Source: an uncultured Pelagibacteraceae bacterium
GTDB lineage: Bacteria; Pseudomonadota; Alphaproteobacteria; Pelagibacterales; Pelagibacteraceae
DNA length: 64,000 bases
Reading direction: 5' to 3'
Assembly: GCA_902627045.1 (NCBI GenBank)
Contig: CACOHP010000001.1
Location: forward strand, 62,001 to 126,000
Part shown: positions 1 to 9,876 of the stretch, one piece after another
Position numbering within the stretch: the stretch's first letter is position 1
Layout: every line of letters starts with the position of its first letter
Notes under the pieces: generated by a model
What the model was told of the DNA's origin: nothing
Seen by the model: only the letters and a program-made list of their open reading frames with translations
Database searches by the model: none
Program-made: the position numbers and the translations under genes

Positions 1-996
1 CAAAATTGCATTTGAAGAAACATTTAAAAAACCCTTTTTAAGTCTTTCTAAGTTTGTAACATATAGGTCATCACCTACAATTTGAGTTTTTTTTATAGTT
101 TTCATTAATTTATTCCAAGAAATCCAATCATTTTCAGCGAATGGGTCTTCAATTGATTTGATTTTATATTTTTCAATAATCTTTTTGTACTCTATGATAG
201 ATTTATCTACTGATATAAAATTTTTTGAGTGAATAGAATATTTATTTTTTTTAAAGAGTTCGTTTGCTGCTACATCTAAACAAATTGAAACATCCTTACC
301 ATTAATAAATCCAGACTTTTTAATAGCCGAAACTATCAAATCTAAGGCTTGATTATTGTTATTTATCATTGGTGCAAAGCCACCTTCATCACCAACAGAT
401 GTAGACAGCCCTTTTTTTTTAATCAATTTCTGAAGATTTTTAATCACCACAAAACATATTCTCATTGCATCAGAAAAACTTTTTGCTCTATCTGGTCTAA
501 TCATAAATTCTTGAATTCTAAGACCATTATCTGCATGAGCACCACCATTAATTATATTCATCATTGGGTAAGGTAATTTAAAATTCTTTTTCATAAAAAA
601 TGTCTTGTATAAAGAGATTTTTTTTTCTTTTGCTGAAAGTTTTTTTGCTGCAATAGAAACAGCTAAAATAGAATTAGCTCCTAATTTTTTTTTTTGTTTC
701 GTTCCATCTAAATTAATCATTATTGCGTCAATTTTTTCTTGATTATGTATATTCTGACCTTTTAATTTTTTTGAAATTTTAGTATTTATTGAGTTAATAG
801 CATTTAGAACACTCTTGCCTAAATATTTTTTATTATTGATATCTCTTTTTTCAAAGGCTTCAAAAGTTCCTGTAGACGCACCTGATGGACAAATAGCTTT
901 GGCACTATTATTTTTTGTAAAAATCTCTGCTTCAACAGTTGGGTTTCCCCTACTATCAAAAACTTGACGGCCTTTTACTTTAATAATTTTGCTCAC
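1..996 (-). CDS. eno: Enolase (partial, C-terminus off the left edge)
   Basis: Enolase converts 2-phosphoglycerate to phosphoenolpyruvate in the cytoplasm. Reading from 996, 332 codons are open to the window edge; the usual length is about 430, so roughly 100 C-terminal residues are missing. The start reads MSKIIKVKGRQVFDSRGNPT, the classic enolase N-terminus, and the last visible part contains QIVGDDLYVTN, which in the family lies just before the catalytic lysine segment. The start is GTG, and its first G is the last base of the kdsA stop codon (1-base overlap), so translational coupling is likely. It is the last visible gene of the tpiA-secG-pyrG-kdsA-eno run. Confidence 0.96.
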   Translation of the reverse strand, partial: MSKIIKVKGRQVFDSRGNPTVEAEIFTKNNSAKAICPSGASTGTFEAFEKRDINNKKYLGKSVLNAINSINTKISKKLKGQNIHNQEKIDAIMINLDGTKQKKKLGANSILAVSIAAKKLSAKEKKISLYKTFFMKKNFKLPYPMMNIINGGAHADNGLRIQEFMIRPDRAKSFSDAMRICFVVIKNLQKLIKKKGLSTSVGDEGGFAPMINNNNQALDLIVSAIKKSGFINGKDVSICLDVAANELFKKNKYSIHSKNFISVDKSIIEYKKIIEKYKIKSIEDPFAENDWISWNKLMKTIKKTQIVGDDLYVTNLERLKKGFLNVSSNAIL

Positions 997-1820
997 TAAT
1001 TTTTTATTAAATTATCTATTTCTGTTAATTGTTTTAGTAAATTTTCTAATTTATTTAATGGTAGCATATTTGGTCCATCTGAAGGTGCATTATCTGGGTC
1101 TTGATGTGTTTCAATAAATAAACCAGCCACACCCACTGCTACAGCAGCTCTTGATAAATATTCTACAAATTCTCTTTGACCTCCACTTTTTTCACCAAGA
1201 CCTCCTGGTTGTTGAACTGAGTGAGTAGCATCAAAAATTACTGGATAGCCGTTTTTAGCCATAATTGGTATTGATCTCATATCTGAAACTAAAGTGTTAT
1301 AACCAAAACTTGCTCCTCTTTCAGTTACTAAGATATTATTATTACCTGAGTCTGAAATTTTTTTTGTTACATTGATCATATCCCACGGTGCTAAAAATTG
1401 TCCTTTTTTAACATTAACTATTTTATTTGTTTTTGCAGCAGCAACTAACAAGTCTGTTTGTCTACATAGAAAGGCAGGAATTTGTAAGATGTCCACATGA
1501 TTTGCAACAACTGAACATTGATCAATATTGTGTACATCAGTCAATATTGGTACATCGAAATCTTTTTTAATTTTATCGAAAATTGGTAATGAGGCATTCA
1601 AACCAATACCTCTCTTTCCTTTCAAGCTTGTTCTGTTGGCTTTATCAAATGAAGTTTTGTAAATAAATCCAAGGTTAAATTTACTTGTTATTTCCTTAAT
1701 TTTGCCCACCATATCCAATGCGTGCTGTTCTGACTCAAGTTGACATGGACCAGATATGAGGCAAATTTTATTTTTATTAGAGATTTCTATTTTTCCACAA
1801 TTAACTTTAATATTACTCAT
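996..1820 (-). CDS. kdsA: 3-deoxy-D-manno-octulosonate 8-phosphate synthase
   Basis: Condenses phosphoenolpyruvate with arabinose 5-phosphate to give KDO-8-phosphate, the precursor of the KDO sugars of the lipopolysaccharide core. The 274-residue length is normal. Visible landmarks are GPCQLES (24-30), [11 protein letters not shown] (114-124) and [12 protein letters not shown] (196-207). Cys26 sits where metal-dependent KDO8P synthases carry a metal-binding cysteine; the metal-independent E. coli type has Asn there. His200 and the later [15 protein letters not shown] stretch provide the other expected ligands. The ATG overlaps the end of pyrG by 4 bases. Confidence 0.96.
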   Translation of the reverse strand: MSNIKVNCGKIEISNKNKICLISGPCQLESEQHALDMVGKIKEITSKFNLGFIYKTSFDKANRTSLKGKRGIGLNASLPIFDKIKKDFDVPILTDVHNIDQCSVVANHVDILQIPAFLCRQTDLLVAAAKTNKIVNVKKGQFLAPWDMINVTKKISDSGNNNILVTERGASFGYNTLVSDMRSIPIMAKNGYPVIFDATHSVQQPGGLGEKSGGQREFVEYLSRAAVAVGVAGLFIETHQDPDNAPSDGPNMLPLNKLENLLKQLTEIDNLIKN

Positions 1821-3433
1821 CTATGATTTTTGGCTGCCTTGATAAAAGAAGAGAATAATGGATGAGGTGATAAAGGTCTAGATTTAAATTCAGGATGAAA
1901 TTGAACTCCAATAAACCACGGATGATTATTGAGCTCAATAATTTCAGGTAATTTACCGTCTGGAGATAATCCTGAAAAAATTAAACCTTTTTTCTCAAAT
2001 TTTTCTCTAAAATTAATATTAACTTCGTATCTATGTCGATGTCTTTCCTTGATCAAACTTTTACCGTAAATGCTTTTTATTAATGAATGGTCTTTCAATT
2101 TAGCATCATATGATCCAAGTCTCATCGTGCCACCCAAATTTTTATCTGTCCCCTTTATTATTTTTCCATCTTTATTCCATTCATTAATCAACCCTATTAC
2201 AGATAATCCATTTTTATCAAATTCACTTGAAGTCGCTCTTTTCAAATTAAGTTTATTTCTAGCGAATTCTATTATTGCCATTTGCATTCCATAACAAATA
2301 CCTAAAAAAGGTATTTTGTTTTTTCTGGCAAATTTTATCGCTTCAATTTTACCTTTTGTTCCTCTTTTACCAAAACCACCAGGAATTAAAATACCTGATA
2401 TATTTTTCAATTTAGATTTAATCTCACTAATTTTAAGCTGCTCAGAGTCAATTCTTACTAGGTTCACTTTCACTTTATTATCAAAACCTCCGTGAGTTAA
2501 TGCTTCATCAAGTGATTTATATGCATCTTTTAAATCAACATATTTTCCAATTATAGCAACATTCACTTGTTTTTTTGTGTTCAAAATAATCTTAGTGATT
2601 TTTTTCCAAGGGCTTAGGCTAACAGATTTTTTTGATCTTAATTTGAAGTAATCTAATACTCTTTTGTCTAATTTTTCATTAAAAAAACTAATTGGTGCTT
2701 CATAAATTGTTCTAACATCAACTGTTTCAATTACATTGTTAATATGAACATTACAAAATAATGATATTTTTTTTCTATGTTCTAAAGGTATGGATCTATC
2801 TGATCTACAGATAATAATATCTGGCTGGATACCAATGCTTCTTAATTCCTTAACGGAGTGTTGTGTTGGTTTTGTTTTAATTTCATCTGAAGATTTCAAA
2901 TATGGCACCAATGTTAAATGAATAAACAATGCATTTTTTTTTCCAATGTCATTAGCAAATTGTCTAATAGCTTCAACAAAAGGTAAACTCTCAATATCAC
3001 CTACTATTCCACCAATTTCGCAGATAATAAAGTCTTCCTTAGAGGAATCATTTTTTATAAATTCTTTAATACGGTCTGTGATATGAGGTATTACTTGAAC
3101 TGTCTTACCAAGATACTTTCCTTTACGTTCCTTTTTAAGAACATCATTATAGATTTTACCAGTTGTAATGTTGTCAGATTTTTTTGCTGATACTTGAGAA
3201 AATCTCTCATAATGTCCTAAATCTAAATCGGTTTCAGCACCATCATCTGTAACGAAAACTTCACCGTGTTGAAATGGACTCATTGTTCCGGGATCAACAT
3301 TTAAGTAGGGATCTAATTTTCTTAGTCTCACTTTATATCCTCTTGATTGAAGAAGGTATGCTAGTGATGCTGATGATAATCCTTTACCTAAAGATGAGAC
3401 CACGCCGCCGGTGACAAAAATAAATCGCGCCAT
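1817..3433 (-). CDS. pyrG: CTP synthase (glutamine-hydrolysing)
   Basis: Makes CTP from UTP, ATP and glutamine. At 538 residues it is full length. The N-terminal synthetase domain opens with [18 protein letters not shown] (6-23), the nucleotide-binding segment. The C-terminal glutamine amidotransferase domain carries GICYGMQ with nucleophile Cys380 and QFHPEF with His513 and Glu515. It lies between secG and kdsA, the usual alphaproteobacterial order, and overlaps kdsA by 4 bases. Nothing looks degraded. Confidence 0.97.
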   Translation of the reverse strand: MARFIFVTGGVVSSLGKGLSSASLAYLLQSRGYKVRLRKLDPYLNVDPGTMSPFQHGEVFVTDDGAETDLDLGHYERFSQVSAKKSDNITTGKIYNDVLKKERKGKYLGKTVQVIPHITDRIKEFIKNDSSKEDFIICEIGGIVGDIESLPFVEAIRQFANDIGKKNALFIHLTLVPYLKSSDEIKTKPTQHSVKELRSIGIQPDIIICRSDRSIPLEHRKKISLFCNVHINNVIETVDVRTIYEAPISFFNEKLDKRVLDYFKLRSKKSVSLSPWKKITKIILNTKKQVNVAIIGKYVDLKDAYKSLDEALTHGGFDNKVKVNLVRIDSEQLKISEIKSKLKNISGILIPGGFGKRGTKGKIEAIKFARKNKIPFLGICYGMQMAIIEFARNKLNLKRATSSEFDKNGLSVIGLINEWNKDGKIIKGTDKNLGGTMRLGSYDAKLKDHSLIKSIYGKSLIKERHRHRYEVNINFREKFEKKGLIFSGLSPDGKLPEIIELNNHPWFIGVQFHPEFKSRPLSPHPLFSSFIKAAKNHR

Positions 3434-3473
3434 GGAATTATCTTATAGCGAATAAAAAAGAAAATGAAAAGTC

Positions 3474-3776
3474 TTAATTATTATTTTCAGGAATAGATGG
3501 TGTATCGTCGGTTTTTTCCTTAACTATGTCTAAAACTGAGCTTGTAGGTGTTAGTTCACCTCTAGAGACAATAGTCAAAGCAAGACTACATATTATGAAC
3601 AAAGTTGCAATTACAGCTGTAGCTTTAGTCATGAAATTTCCAGCTGTTCTTGAAAACATATAAGATTCTTGTGAAACACCTATACCTAATGCTCCACCCT
3701 CAGATTTCTGCATTAAAACTAAAATAACTAAAATAAATGCAAAAATAATATTTAAAATTAATAGTATATTTTCCAT
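3474..3776 (-). CDS. secG: Preprotein translocase subunit SecG
   Basis: Small inner-membrane partner of SecYE in protein export. The 100 residues contain two hydrophobic segments (about 4-20 and 50-72) joined by the family motif LVLMQKSEGGALGIG. The hydrophilic Thr/Pro/Asp-rich C-tail is typical of proteobacterial SecG and is poorly conserved. It sits 5 bases downstream of tpiA and 40 bases upstream of pyrG, the standard alphaproteobacterial position. Confidence 0.93.
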   Translation of the reverse strand: MENILLILNIIFAFILVILVLMQKSEGGALGIGVSQESYMFSRTAGNFMTKATAVIATLFIICSLALTIVSRGELTPTSSVLDIVKEKTDDTPSIPENNN

Positions 3777-3781
3777 GCGAG

Positions 3782-4522
3782 TTAATTATACGTTTTTTTC
3801 ACTATATCAATAAAATTTTTAGCGTTTTGTGATGCACCACCTATTAAAAAACCATTTAAGCCATTTATATTTTTTAAATAATTTATATTGTTGGTATTTA
3901 CTGAACCACCATATAAAATTTGCGGTGATTTCTTTTTAAACTTACTTTTTATAAATTTAATAGCTTGATTGAGCTCTGATGACTTAAGAATTTTACCTGT
4001 GCCAATTGACCAAACAGGTTCGTAAGCTATAAAAAGATTTTTTTTGATCTTGATTTTGTCTAATCCATATTTGATTTGCTTGGATAAAACTGATTTTGTT
4101 TTGCCACTCCTTTTTTCTTTTAGAGTTTCCCCAATACAGAGTATTACCTTGAGTTTTGCATTAATTGCACTTTTAATTTTTTGATTAATAAGTTTATCTG
4201 TCTCCCCTTTATTCCTATTTTCTGAATGACCAATGATCACATAATTAGCACCAATATTTTTTATCATTTTGGCGTTTACAAAACCTGTGTGCGCTCCATA
4301 TTCTGAACTTTCATGGCAATTTTGTGCACCAATATCTATTAAACAATTTTGAAATTTTTGATAAAAAGAACTTAGTAAAGTATACGGGGGGCAATATATC
4401 AATCGTCCTTTCCTAATTTCCTTAGATTTTGAAAATTTAATTACTTTATCTAATGTATTTAATGAGTTTTTATTTCCATACATTTTCCAATTAGCTACAA
4501 AGTACATATATTTATTTGTCAT
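3782..4522 (-). CDS. tpiA: Triosephosphate isomerase
   Basis: Interconverts dihydroxyacetone phosphate and glyceraldehyde 3-phosphate. The 246-residue TIM barrel keeps the catalytic residues: Lys13 in ANWKMYG, His99 in IIGHSENR and Glu168 in AYEPVWSIGTGK. The loop after His99 reads ENR rather than the usual ERR, a mild deviation. It is the first gene of the minus-strand operon tpiA-secG-pyrG-kdsA-eno and is divergent from the ppiD-like gene across a 56-base promoter region. Confidence 0.96.
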   Translation of the reverse strand: MTNKYMYFVANWKMYGNKNSLNTLDKVIKFSKSKEIRKGRLIYCPPYTLLSSFYQKFQNCLIDIGAQNCHESSEYGAHTGFVNAKMIKNIGANYVIIGHSENRNKGETDKLINQKIKSAINAKLKVILCIGETLKEKRSGKTKSVLSKQIKYGLDKIKIKKNLFIAYEPVWSIGTGKILKSSELNQAIKFIKSKFKKKSPQILYGGSVNTNNINYLKNINGLNGFLIGGASQNAKNFIDIVKKTYN

Positions 4523-4578
4523 ATGGTAAAATTTAATCTATAGGTTTGCTTTTTATAGTTCAATAAATTTATAAAGTA

Positions 4579-5988
4579 ATGATTGGAAGTTTTAGAAATT
4601 TTTCAAAATCTAAGTTTGCCGGAGTATTGGTTTTTATAATGATTATTCCATTTGTTTTTTGGGGAATGGGCGGTATGTTCAGTAGCGGAAATACTAATAA
4701 TATTGCCAAAATAAATAACACTAATATTTCTACAGAAGACTTTTTAAATCATGTAAATACATTAGAAATATCACCTGAATACATCAGAAATAATTTAGAT
4801 AAAAATGTAATTGAGGAATTACTTTCCACTTTAATCACATCAGAAATATTAAATCTTGAAGTAGAAAGTTTTAATATTGCTTTAAGTGAAAATTCTTTAT
4901 TAAAAAAAATTAAAAATAATAAAAGTTTTTTAGATGAAAATGGGATTTTTCAAAGAATTAAATATGAAAAATTTTTATTGGAAAATAATATTGCTGCTCC
5001 GATTTATGAAACTCGATTAAGAAACAGTGAAACTCAGAAAAATTTATTTGATTATATAGGATCAGGAACTGTCACACCAAAATTTTTAGCTGAAAAATTT
5101 TATCAAGAGCAAAATAGAAAAATTGAACTAGAATTTATAAATTTAAATAGTTTTTATGCACAAAAAGATCAAATAACTCAATCTGAAATAGATCAATTTT
5201 TAAGAGAAAATGAAGATACTTTAAAAGTAGACTATATTGATTTTAGTTATGCAAAAATTAATCCAACAAACTTGGTTGGTGTTGATGAATATAATCAAGC
5301 CTTTTTTGACAGTATAGATCAAATAGAAATAGATATTTCAAATGAAGTTGATTTTATTGATATCGTTCAAAAATTTGGCATTGAATCGACAAATATCTCT
5401 AATTTTAAATACTCTGAGACTGCAAAAGAAATAGAAAAAAAAATATTTGATTTAAGGCAAAATTCTTTTGACATATTTGAAACTGAAAACGAGTTTATTT
5501 TGTATAAAATAGATCAAATTAATCAAAGGAGTCCTGATACAAGAGATGTAGAAACCAAGAATGAAATTTTAGAATTAATTTTTCAACAAAAAAGATTTGA
5601 TTATAATAAAGATTTACTATCCAAAATAAGAAATAATAATTTCTCGGACATAGAATTTTCAAAAATGCATAAAGAAAACTTTGAAACTATAACCTTAAAC
5701 TCAATAAAAGATGTTGATAAATTTGACTCTAATTCAGTCAAATTATTATATTCACTTCCTGAAAAGTCATTTGCTTTAGTTTATGAAAATGACAATATTT
5801 ACTTAGCTAAAATTAGGAAATTTATAAATGTTCAATTTAATAATAATAATTATAAAGATATAATGAATGAACAAAAAACAGAAACAAAACAAAGATTATT
5901 AAAATCTTATGATGAGCTTTTAAATGATAAATATAAGGTTACTTTAAACAAAAAAACAATTCAACGAGTTAAGAATTATTTTCAATGA
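4579..5988 (+). CDS. ppiD: PpiD/SurA-like periplasmic folding factor, membrane anchored
   Basis: Resembles PpiD, an inner-membrane-anchored chaperone that helps proteins leaving the Sec translocon. The N-terminus has a short basic segment, one membrane span (about 14-33) and then the helical SurA_N-type region (INNTNISTEDFLNHV onward). It has 469 residues; E. coli PpiD has about 620. I cannot find the parvulin signature (a GGDLGWF-like motif), so this may be a chaperone without isomerase activity. Its stop overlaps the trpE start by 4 bases, and ppiD next to trpE is a known alphaproteobacterial arrangement. The family call is fairly safe; retained isomerase activity is doubtful. Confidence 0.8.
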   Translation: MIGSFRNFSKSKFAGVLVFIMIIPFVFWGMGGMFSSGNTNNIAKINNTNISTEDFLNHVNTLEISPEYIRNNLDKNVIEELLSTLITSEILNLEVESFNIALSENSLLKKIKNNKSFLDENGIFQRIKYEKFLLENNIAAPIYETRLRNSETQKNLFDYIGSGTVTPKFLAEKFYQEQNRKIELEFINLNSFYAQKDQITQSEIDQFLRENEDTLKVDYIDFSYAKINPTNLVGVDEYNQAFFDSIDQIEIDISNEVDFIDIVQKFGIESTNISNFKYSETAKEIEKKIFDLRQNSFDIFETENEFILYKIDQINQRSPDTRDVETKNEILELIFQQKRFDYNKDLLSKIRNNNFSDIEFSKMHKENFETITLNSIKDVDKFDSNSVKLLYSLPEKSFALVYENDNIYLAKIRKFINVQFNNNNYKDIMNEQKTETKQRLLKSYDELLNDKYKVTLNKKTIQRVKNYFQ

Positions 5989-7445
5989 TAATTAATCGAA
6001 GCTTCAATGATTTTAAGTTTCGACACAGAGGCAAAAAAAATCAAATAATATTTACATCAAAAAAAATCAAAAAAAATGATGATATTTCAAATTTGATTGA
6101 TAATTTTTTAATAGAAAAAAATAGTTTTATCTTTGAGTCTGTTGAAAAAGGCAAAATAAGAGGGCGATATACAATTTTTGGTAAAAATCCTGATAAGATC
6201 TGGGAATTCAATAATAATAATTCATTTTTAATTAGAGGTAATAAAAGATTAAAATTGAGAAATAAACCGAGCCAATTAATTGAAAAAATTATTGAGGATT
6301 TTAAATTTGAAATACCAAAAAATTTACCACCTATTTCATCATTAATCTCAGGCTATTTTTCTTATGATGCTATAAGATATATAGAAAAAATACCAAACAA
6401 TTGTAAGGATGATTTGAAAATTCCTGATGTTAGATTGTTAAGACCACAGACTTTGATTATTCACGATAATTTTAAAAAAAAGATTTTTTATATTATAAAT
6501 ATTTTTGCTGATCAAAATATAAAAGATTATAAAAGGAGATATTCAGAAATTAAATCAGAGCTTAATCTTCTTTTAATTCAATCAAAAATAAAAAAAAATT
6601 ATTATAAAAATTTCGATATTAAGATAGATATAAAAGTTAAGTCAAATACCCCAAAAAAAAGATTTTTAAATATGGTAAACAAAGCAAAAAATTTCATCAA
6701 AATCGGTGATATTTTTCAAGTTGTTCTAAGTCAAAGATTTGAGGCTAAATTAACTAAATCACCTCTAGAAATTTATAAAAAACTAAGAGTAACAAATCCT
6801 TCTCCCTTTATGTTTTTTTTTAATTTTAAAGATTTTCAGATAATTGGAGCAAGTCCTGAAATTTTAGTTAGATTAAGGGATAATAAGATTACCGTAAGAC
6901 CAATTGCAGGAACCAGACCAAGAGGAAAAAATGTATCTCAAGATAAATTTTATGAAAAAGATTTACTTAAAGATAAAAAAGAACTCTCGGAACACCTAAT
7001 GTTGCTTGATCTTGGTAGAAACGATGCTGGAAAAGTATCAAAAATAAATTCTGTAAAAGTCACAGAAAGCTTTGTTATAGAAAAATATTCTCACGTTATG
7101 CACATAGTTTCTAATGTAGTTGGTGAATATAATAATAAATTCTCCAAGTTTAAATCTCTTTTAGCTGGTTTTCCTGCGGGAACAGTTTCAGGTGCTCCAA
7201 AAATAAGAGCTATGGAAATTATAGATGAATTGGAAAAGACAAAAAGAAAAGTTTATGCTGGGGGAATTGGTTATTTTTCAGCAAATGGAGAATTTGATAC
7301 ATGTATTGCTTTACGGACGGCGGTTGCAAAAAAAGATAAATTTTATGTTCAAGCAGGAGCTGGTATTGTTGCTGACAGTAAACCTTTGAAAGAATATGAA
7401 GAAACGGTTAATAAAGCAAAAGCTTTGATTAATGCACTAAAATGA
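5985..7445 (+). CDS. trpE: Anthranilate synthase component I
   Basis: Chorismate-using subunit that, with TrpG, makes anthranilate, the first committed step of tryptophan synthesis. The 486 residues include an N-terminal FESVEKGKIRGRY segment matching the LLES-type tryptophan feedback region, then catalytic-domain motifs PIAGTRPRG, LLDLGRNDAGKVS, FPAGTVSGAPKIRAMEII and IQAGAGIV-like QAGAGIVADS near the end. It overlaps the upstream gene by 4 bases and trpG by 4. No leader peptide or attenuator fits ahead of it, so control is probably by feedback inhibition or at a promoter upstream of the ppiD-like gene. Confidence 0.95.
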   Translation: MIINRSFNDFKFRHRGKKNQIIFTSKKIKKNDDISNLIDNFLIEKNSFIFESVEKGKIRGRYTIFGKNPDKIWEFNNNNSFLIRGNKRLKLRNKPSQLIEKIIEDFKFEIPKNLPPISSLISGYFSYDAIRYIEKIPNNCKDDLKIPDVRLLRPQTLIIHDNFKKKIFYIINIFADQNIKDYKRRYSEIKSELNLLLIQSKIKKNYYKNFDIKIDIKVKSNTPKKRFLNMVNKAKNFIKIGDIFQVVLSQRFEAKLTKSPLEIYKKLRVTNPSPFMFFFNFKDFQIIGASPEILVRLRDNKITVRPIAGTRPRGKNVSQDKFYEKDLLKDKKELSEHLMLLDLGRNDAGKVSKINSVKVTESFVIEKYSHVMHIVSNVVGEYNNKFSKFKSLLAGFPAGTVSGAPKIRAMEIIDELEKTKRKVYAGGIGYFSANGEFDTCIALRTAVAKKDKFYVQAGAGIVADSKPLKEYEETVNKAKALINALK

Positions 7446-8011
7446 AAAAAATAATTTTAATAGATAATTATGATAGTTTTACTTTCAATCTCTATCATTA
7501 TTTATCCTCACTAAAAGTCTTCGTTGATGTAATTAGAAATGATAAAATTACACCAAAAGAAATATTAAAAAGAAGGTATAATAAAATTGTAATCTCACCT
7601 GGGCCTGGTAATCCTAATCAATCTGGTAACTGCCTTAAGATTGTAAAATCTTTATACAAAAAAATTCCTATACTAGGTGTTTGTTTGGGTCACCAAATTA
7701 TTGGACAGGTATTTGGATCAAAAATTATTCAAGCAAGAAAACTAATGCATGGAAAAACCAGTAAAATCAAAACTAAAAAAAACGGTATATTAAAAAATCT
7801 TCCTAAAACTTTTGAGGCAACGCGTTATCACAGCTTAATAATTGACAAAAAATCACTATCCAGTGATCTTGAAATCACTGCAGAGACGAAAGATGGTTTA
7901 ATAATGGGTGTTCAACATAAAAAATATGATGTTCATGGAGTGCAATTTCACCCTGAAAGTATTAAAACTAAATTAGGTATGAAAATTTTAAAGAACTTCA
8001 TTAGAATTTAG
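7442..8011 (+). CDS. trpG: Anthranilate synthase component II (glutamine amidotransferase)
   Basis: Supplies ammonia from glutamine to TrpE. This class I amidotransferase has 189 residues with nucleophile Cys81 in GVCLGHQ and His170/Glu172 in VQFHPES. The LIDNYDSFTFNLYHYL N-terminus is typical. It is a free-standing subunit, not fused to TrpE or TrpD. In many bacteria such a subunit also serves PabB, so it may be amphibolic; the sequence alone cannot settle that. It abuts trpD directly. Confidence 0.95.
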   Translation: MKKIILIDNYDSFTFNLYHYLSSLKVFVDVIRNDKITPKEILKRRYNKIVISPGPGNPNQSGNCLKIVKSLYKKIPILGVCLGHQIIGQVFGSKIIQARKLMHGKTSKIKTKKNGILKNLPKTFEATRYHSLIIDKKSLSSDLEITAETKDGLIMGVQHKKYDVHGVQFHPESIKTKLGMKILKNFIRI

Positions 8012-9004
8012 ATGAAACAATTCATAGAAAAAATTAGAAATAAAGAGAATCTATCTTTTGATGAAAGCAAAACTGCTTTTGAGTTGTTAATGGATGGTAA
8101 AGCCGAGGACCAGGAAATATTTGATTTTTTGACTTTTTTATCAGCTAAAGGTGAGGCTTCAGATGAAATAGCAGGTGGCGTTTATGTTCTTAGGAACAAG
8201 TCTAAAAGAGTAAATGTAGAAAATTGTGTTGATACATGTGGAACTGGTGGTGATGGCATGAATACTCTTAATATATCAACAGCATCTGCGTTATTACTTG
8301 CAAGTATGGGGGTCAAGGTGGCAAAGCATGGTAATAAGGCTGTATCTTCTAAATGTGGATCAGGTGACGTTTTAGAAGCTTTGAAGATAAAAATTAATTT
8401 GGAACCAAATGATATAGAGGCCCAAATTCATAAGAATAATTTCGGATTTATGTTTGCACCTAATTATCATAGTGCAATGAGATTTGTTGGTCCAACTAGA
8501 AAAAAAATTGGAAAAAGAACAATATTTAATATGATAGGACCTCTAAGTAGCCCTGCTCTTGTTAAAAGACAAGTGGTGGGAGTTTTTGATAAAAAGCTTT
8601 TAAGGACATTTGCAGATGCTTTAAAGAATTTAAATATAAAATTTGCATGGATTGTAAATAGTAATGATGGTTTAGATGAAATTTCTCCCTATGCCAAAAC
8701 AAATGTAATTCAATTAAAAGATAATAAGATTTCTGAAATTGTTATTGATCCCAAAGAATTAAATGTCAATGCAGATAAGTTTGAAAATCTTGTTGGAGAT
8801 GATGCAAAATTTAATGCAGATAAAATGATCGATATATTTAAAGGTGAGGATAACGATTTTTCTAAAGCAGTTTGTTTAAATGCTGCTGCAGGTTTAATCG
8901 TAAATGAAACCCATAAAAATTTCGTCGATGCATATAATGATGCAAAAGAACATATTTTATCAAAGAAAGTCATGATACACTTAGAAAGAATTCAAAATGA
9001 TTGA
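8012..9004 (+). CDS. trpD: Anthranilate phosphoribosyltransferase
   Basis: Attaches phosphoribosyl from PRPP to anthranilate. The 330-residue protein has the phosphate-binding motif GTGGDGMNTLNIST (77-90), KHGNKAVSS (105-113) and the later HHPAMR-like segment NYHSAMRFVGPTRKKIG. The start follows the trpG stop with no spacer, and the end overlaps trpC by 8 bases, so it is tightly coupled within trpE-G-D-C. Confidence 0.95.
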   Translation: MKQFIEKIRNKENLSFDESKTAFELLMDGKAEDQEIFDFLTFLSAKGEASDEIAGGVYVLRNKSKRVNVENCVDTCGTGGDGMNTLNISTASALLLASMGVKVAKHGNKAVSSKCGSGDVLEALKIKINLEPNDIEAQIHKNNFGFMFAPNYHSAMRFVGPTRKKIGKRTIFNMIGPLSSPALVKRQVVGVFDKKLLRTFADALKNLNIKFAWIVNSNDGLDEISPYAKTNVIQLKDNKISEIVIDPKELNVNADKFENLVGDDAKFNADKMIDIFKGEDNDFSKAVCLNAAAGLIVNETHKNFVDAYNDAKEHILSKKVMIHLERIQND

Positions 9005-9788
9005 AAATGTTCTTGAAAAGATAATTAAAAATAAAAGTGAAAAAATAGTAAATTTAAAAAAAACTATTTCACAAGACTCGTTAAACGAATTAATTAATAC
9101 AAATAGAAAATTTATTAATTTTAAAGAAAAAATTGAAAATAATATTAAAGAAGGCAAATTTTCTATTATTGCTGAAATTAAAAAAGCTAGCCCATCAGCA
9201 GGAGTAATTATCAAAGATTATGATCCTGTTAAAATAGCAAACATATACAATCATAACAAAACAACTTGTTTATCAGTTTTAACTGAGGAAGATTACTTTT
9301 TAGGAAATTTAACCCATATAAGTAAAATTAAACAAGAAATAGATTTACCAATTCTTTGTAAAGATTTTTTTGTAGATAAATTTCAAATATCTCTAGCTAA
9401 AAGTTATGGTGCTGATGCCATACTAATAATTTTAGCTGGTGTCTCTAATAAACTTGCGAATGAATTATATGAAGAAGCTTTAAAATTAGATATGTCTGTA
9501 ATTGTTGAAGTTCACACTGTAGATGAGGCTAAACAGGCTCTTAGATTTAAGGATGCTTTGATAGGAATAAATAATAGAAACTTAAAAACTCTAAAAACTG
9601 ATATAAATACAACTTTTGATATTCATGATGTGTTAGTTAGTCATACAGGTCCTTTAATTTCTGAAAGTGGAATTAAAACAAAAGCTGAACTTTTGGAACT
9701 ATCTAGCAAAACCTCCATTAAAACTTTTCTGATTGGTGAATCACTTTTGAAAAATCTTGAAAATAATTCTATTTTTTCCGTCCTTTAG
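8997..9788 (+). CDS. trpC: Indole-3-glycerol phosphate synthase
   Basis: Closes the indole ring from CdRP, with decarboxylation. This is a 263-residue TIM barrel with AEIKKASPSAG (59-69, catalytic Glu60), LCKDFFVD (120-127, catalytic lysine), GINNRNLKT and SESGI. It is monofunctional and not fused to TrpF. The other pathway genes (trpF, trpB, trpA) are not in the window. Its end is followed by an 88-base spacer that holds the lexA operator. Confidence 0.95.
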   Translation: MIENVLEKIIKNKSEKIVNLKKTISQDSLNELINTNRKFINFKEKIENNIKEGKFSIIAEIKKASPSAGVIIKDYDPVKIANIYNHNKTTCLSVLTEEDYFLGNLTHISKIKQEIDLPILCKDFFVDKFQISLAKSYGADAILIILAGVSNKLANELYEEALKLDMSVIVEVHTVDEAKQALRFKDALIGINNRNLKTLKTDINTTFDIHDVLVSHTGPLISESGIKTKAELLELSSKTSIKTFLIGESLLKNLENNSIFSVL

Positions 9789-9837
9789 TCTAATTATCCC
9801 CAATTTTAAAGGTTTTTTAACTGTTGTGAATTTACGA

Positions 9838-9852
9838 GAACTTTTATAGAAC
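9838..9852 (+). promoter_or_regulatory. SOS box (LexA operator) of lexA
   Basis: GAAC at 9838-9841 and GAAC at 9849-9852, seven bases apart, are the complement of the alphaproteobacterial LexA operator GTTC-N7-GTTC. The box covers a candidate -10 element TATAGA (9845-9850) paired with TTGTGA (9824-9829, 15-base spacing). LexA binding there would block its own promoter, as expected for autoregulation. Confidence 0.85.
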
Positions 9853-9859
9853 ATTGTTT

Positions 9860-9874
9860 GTACGATATTTGTTC
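9860..9874 (+). promoter_or_regulatory. Possible second, imperfect SOS half-box pair before lexA
   Basis: GTAC at 9860-9863 and GTTC at 9871-9874, again seven bases apart, match the direct-repeat operator with one substitution. The element ends two bases before the lexA ATG, where no Shine-Dalgarno sequence is visible. It could be a weaker second LexA site or chance. Confidence 0.4.
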
Positions 9875-9876
9875 TT

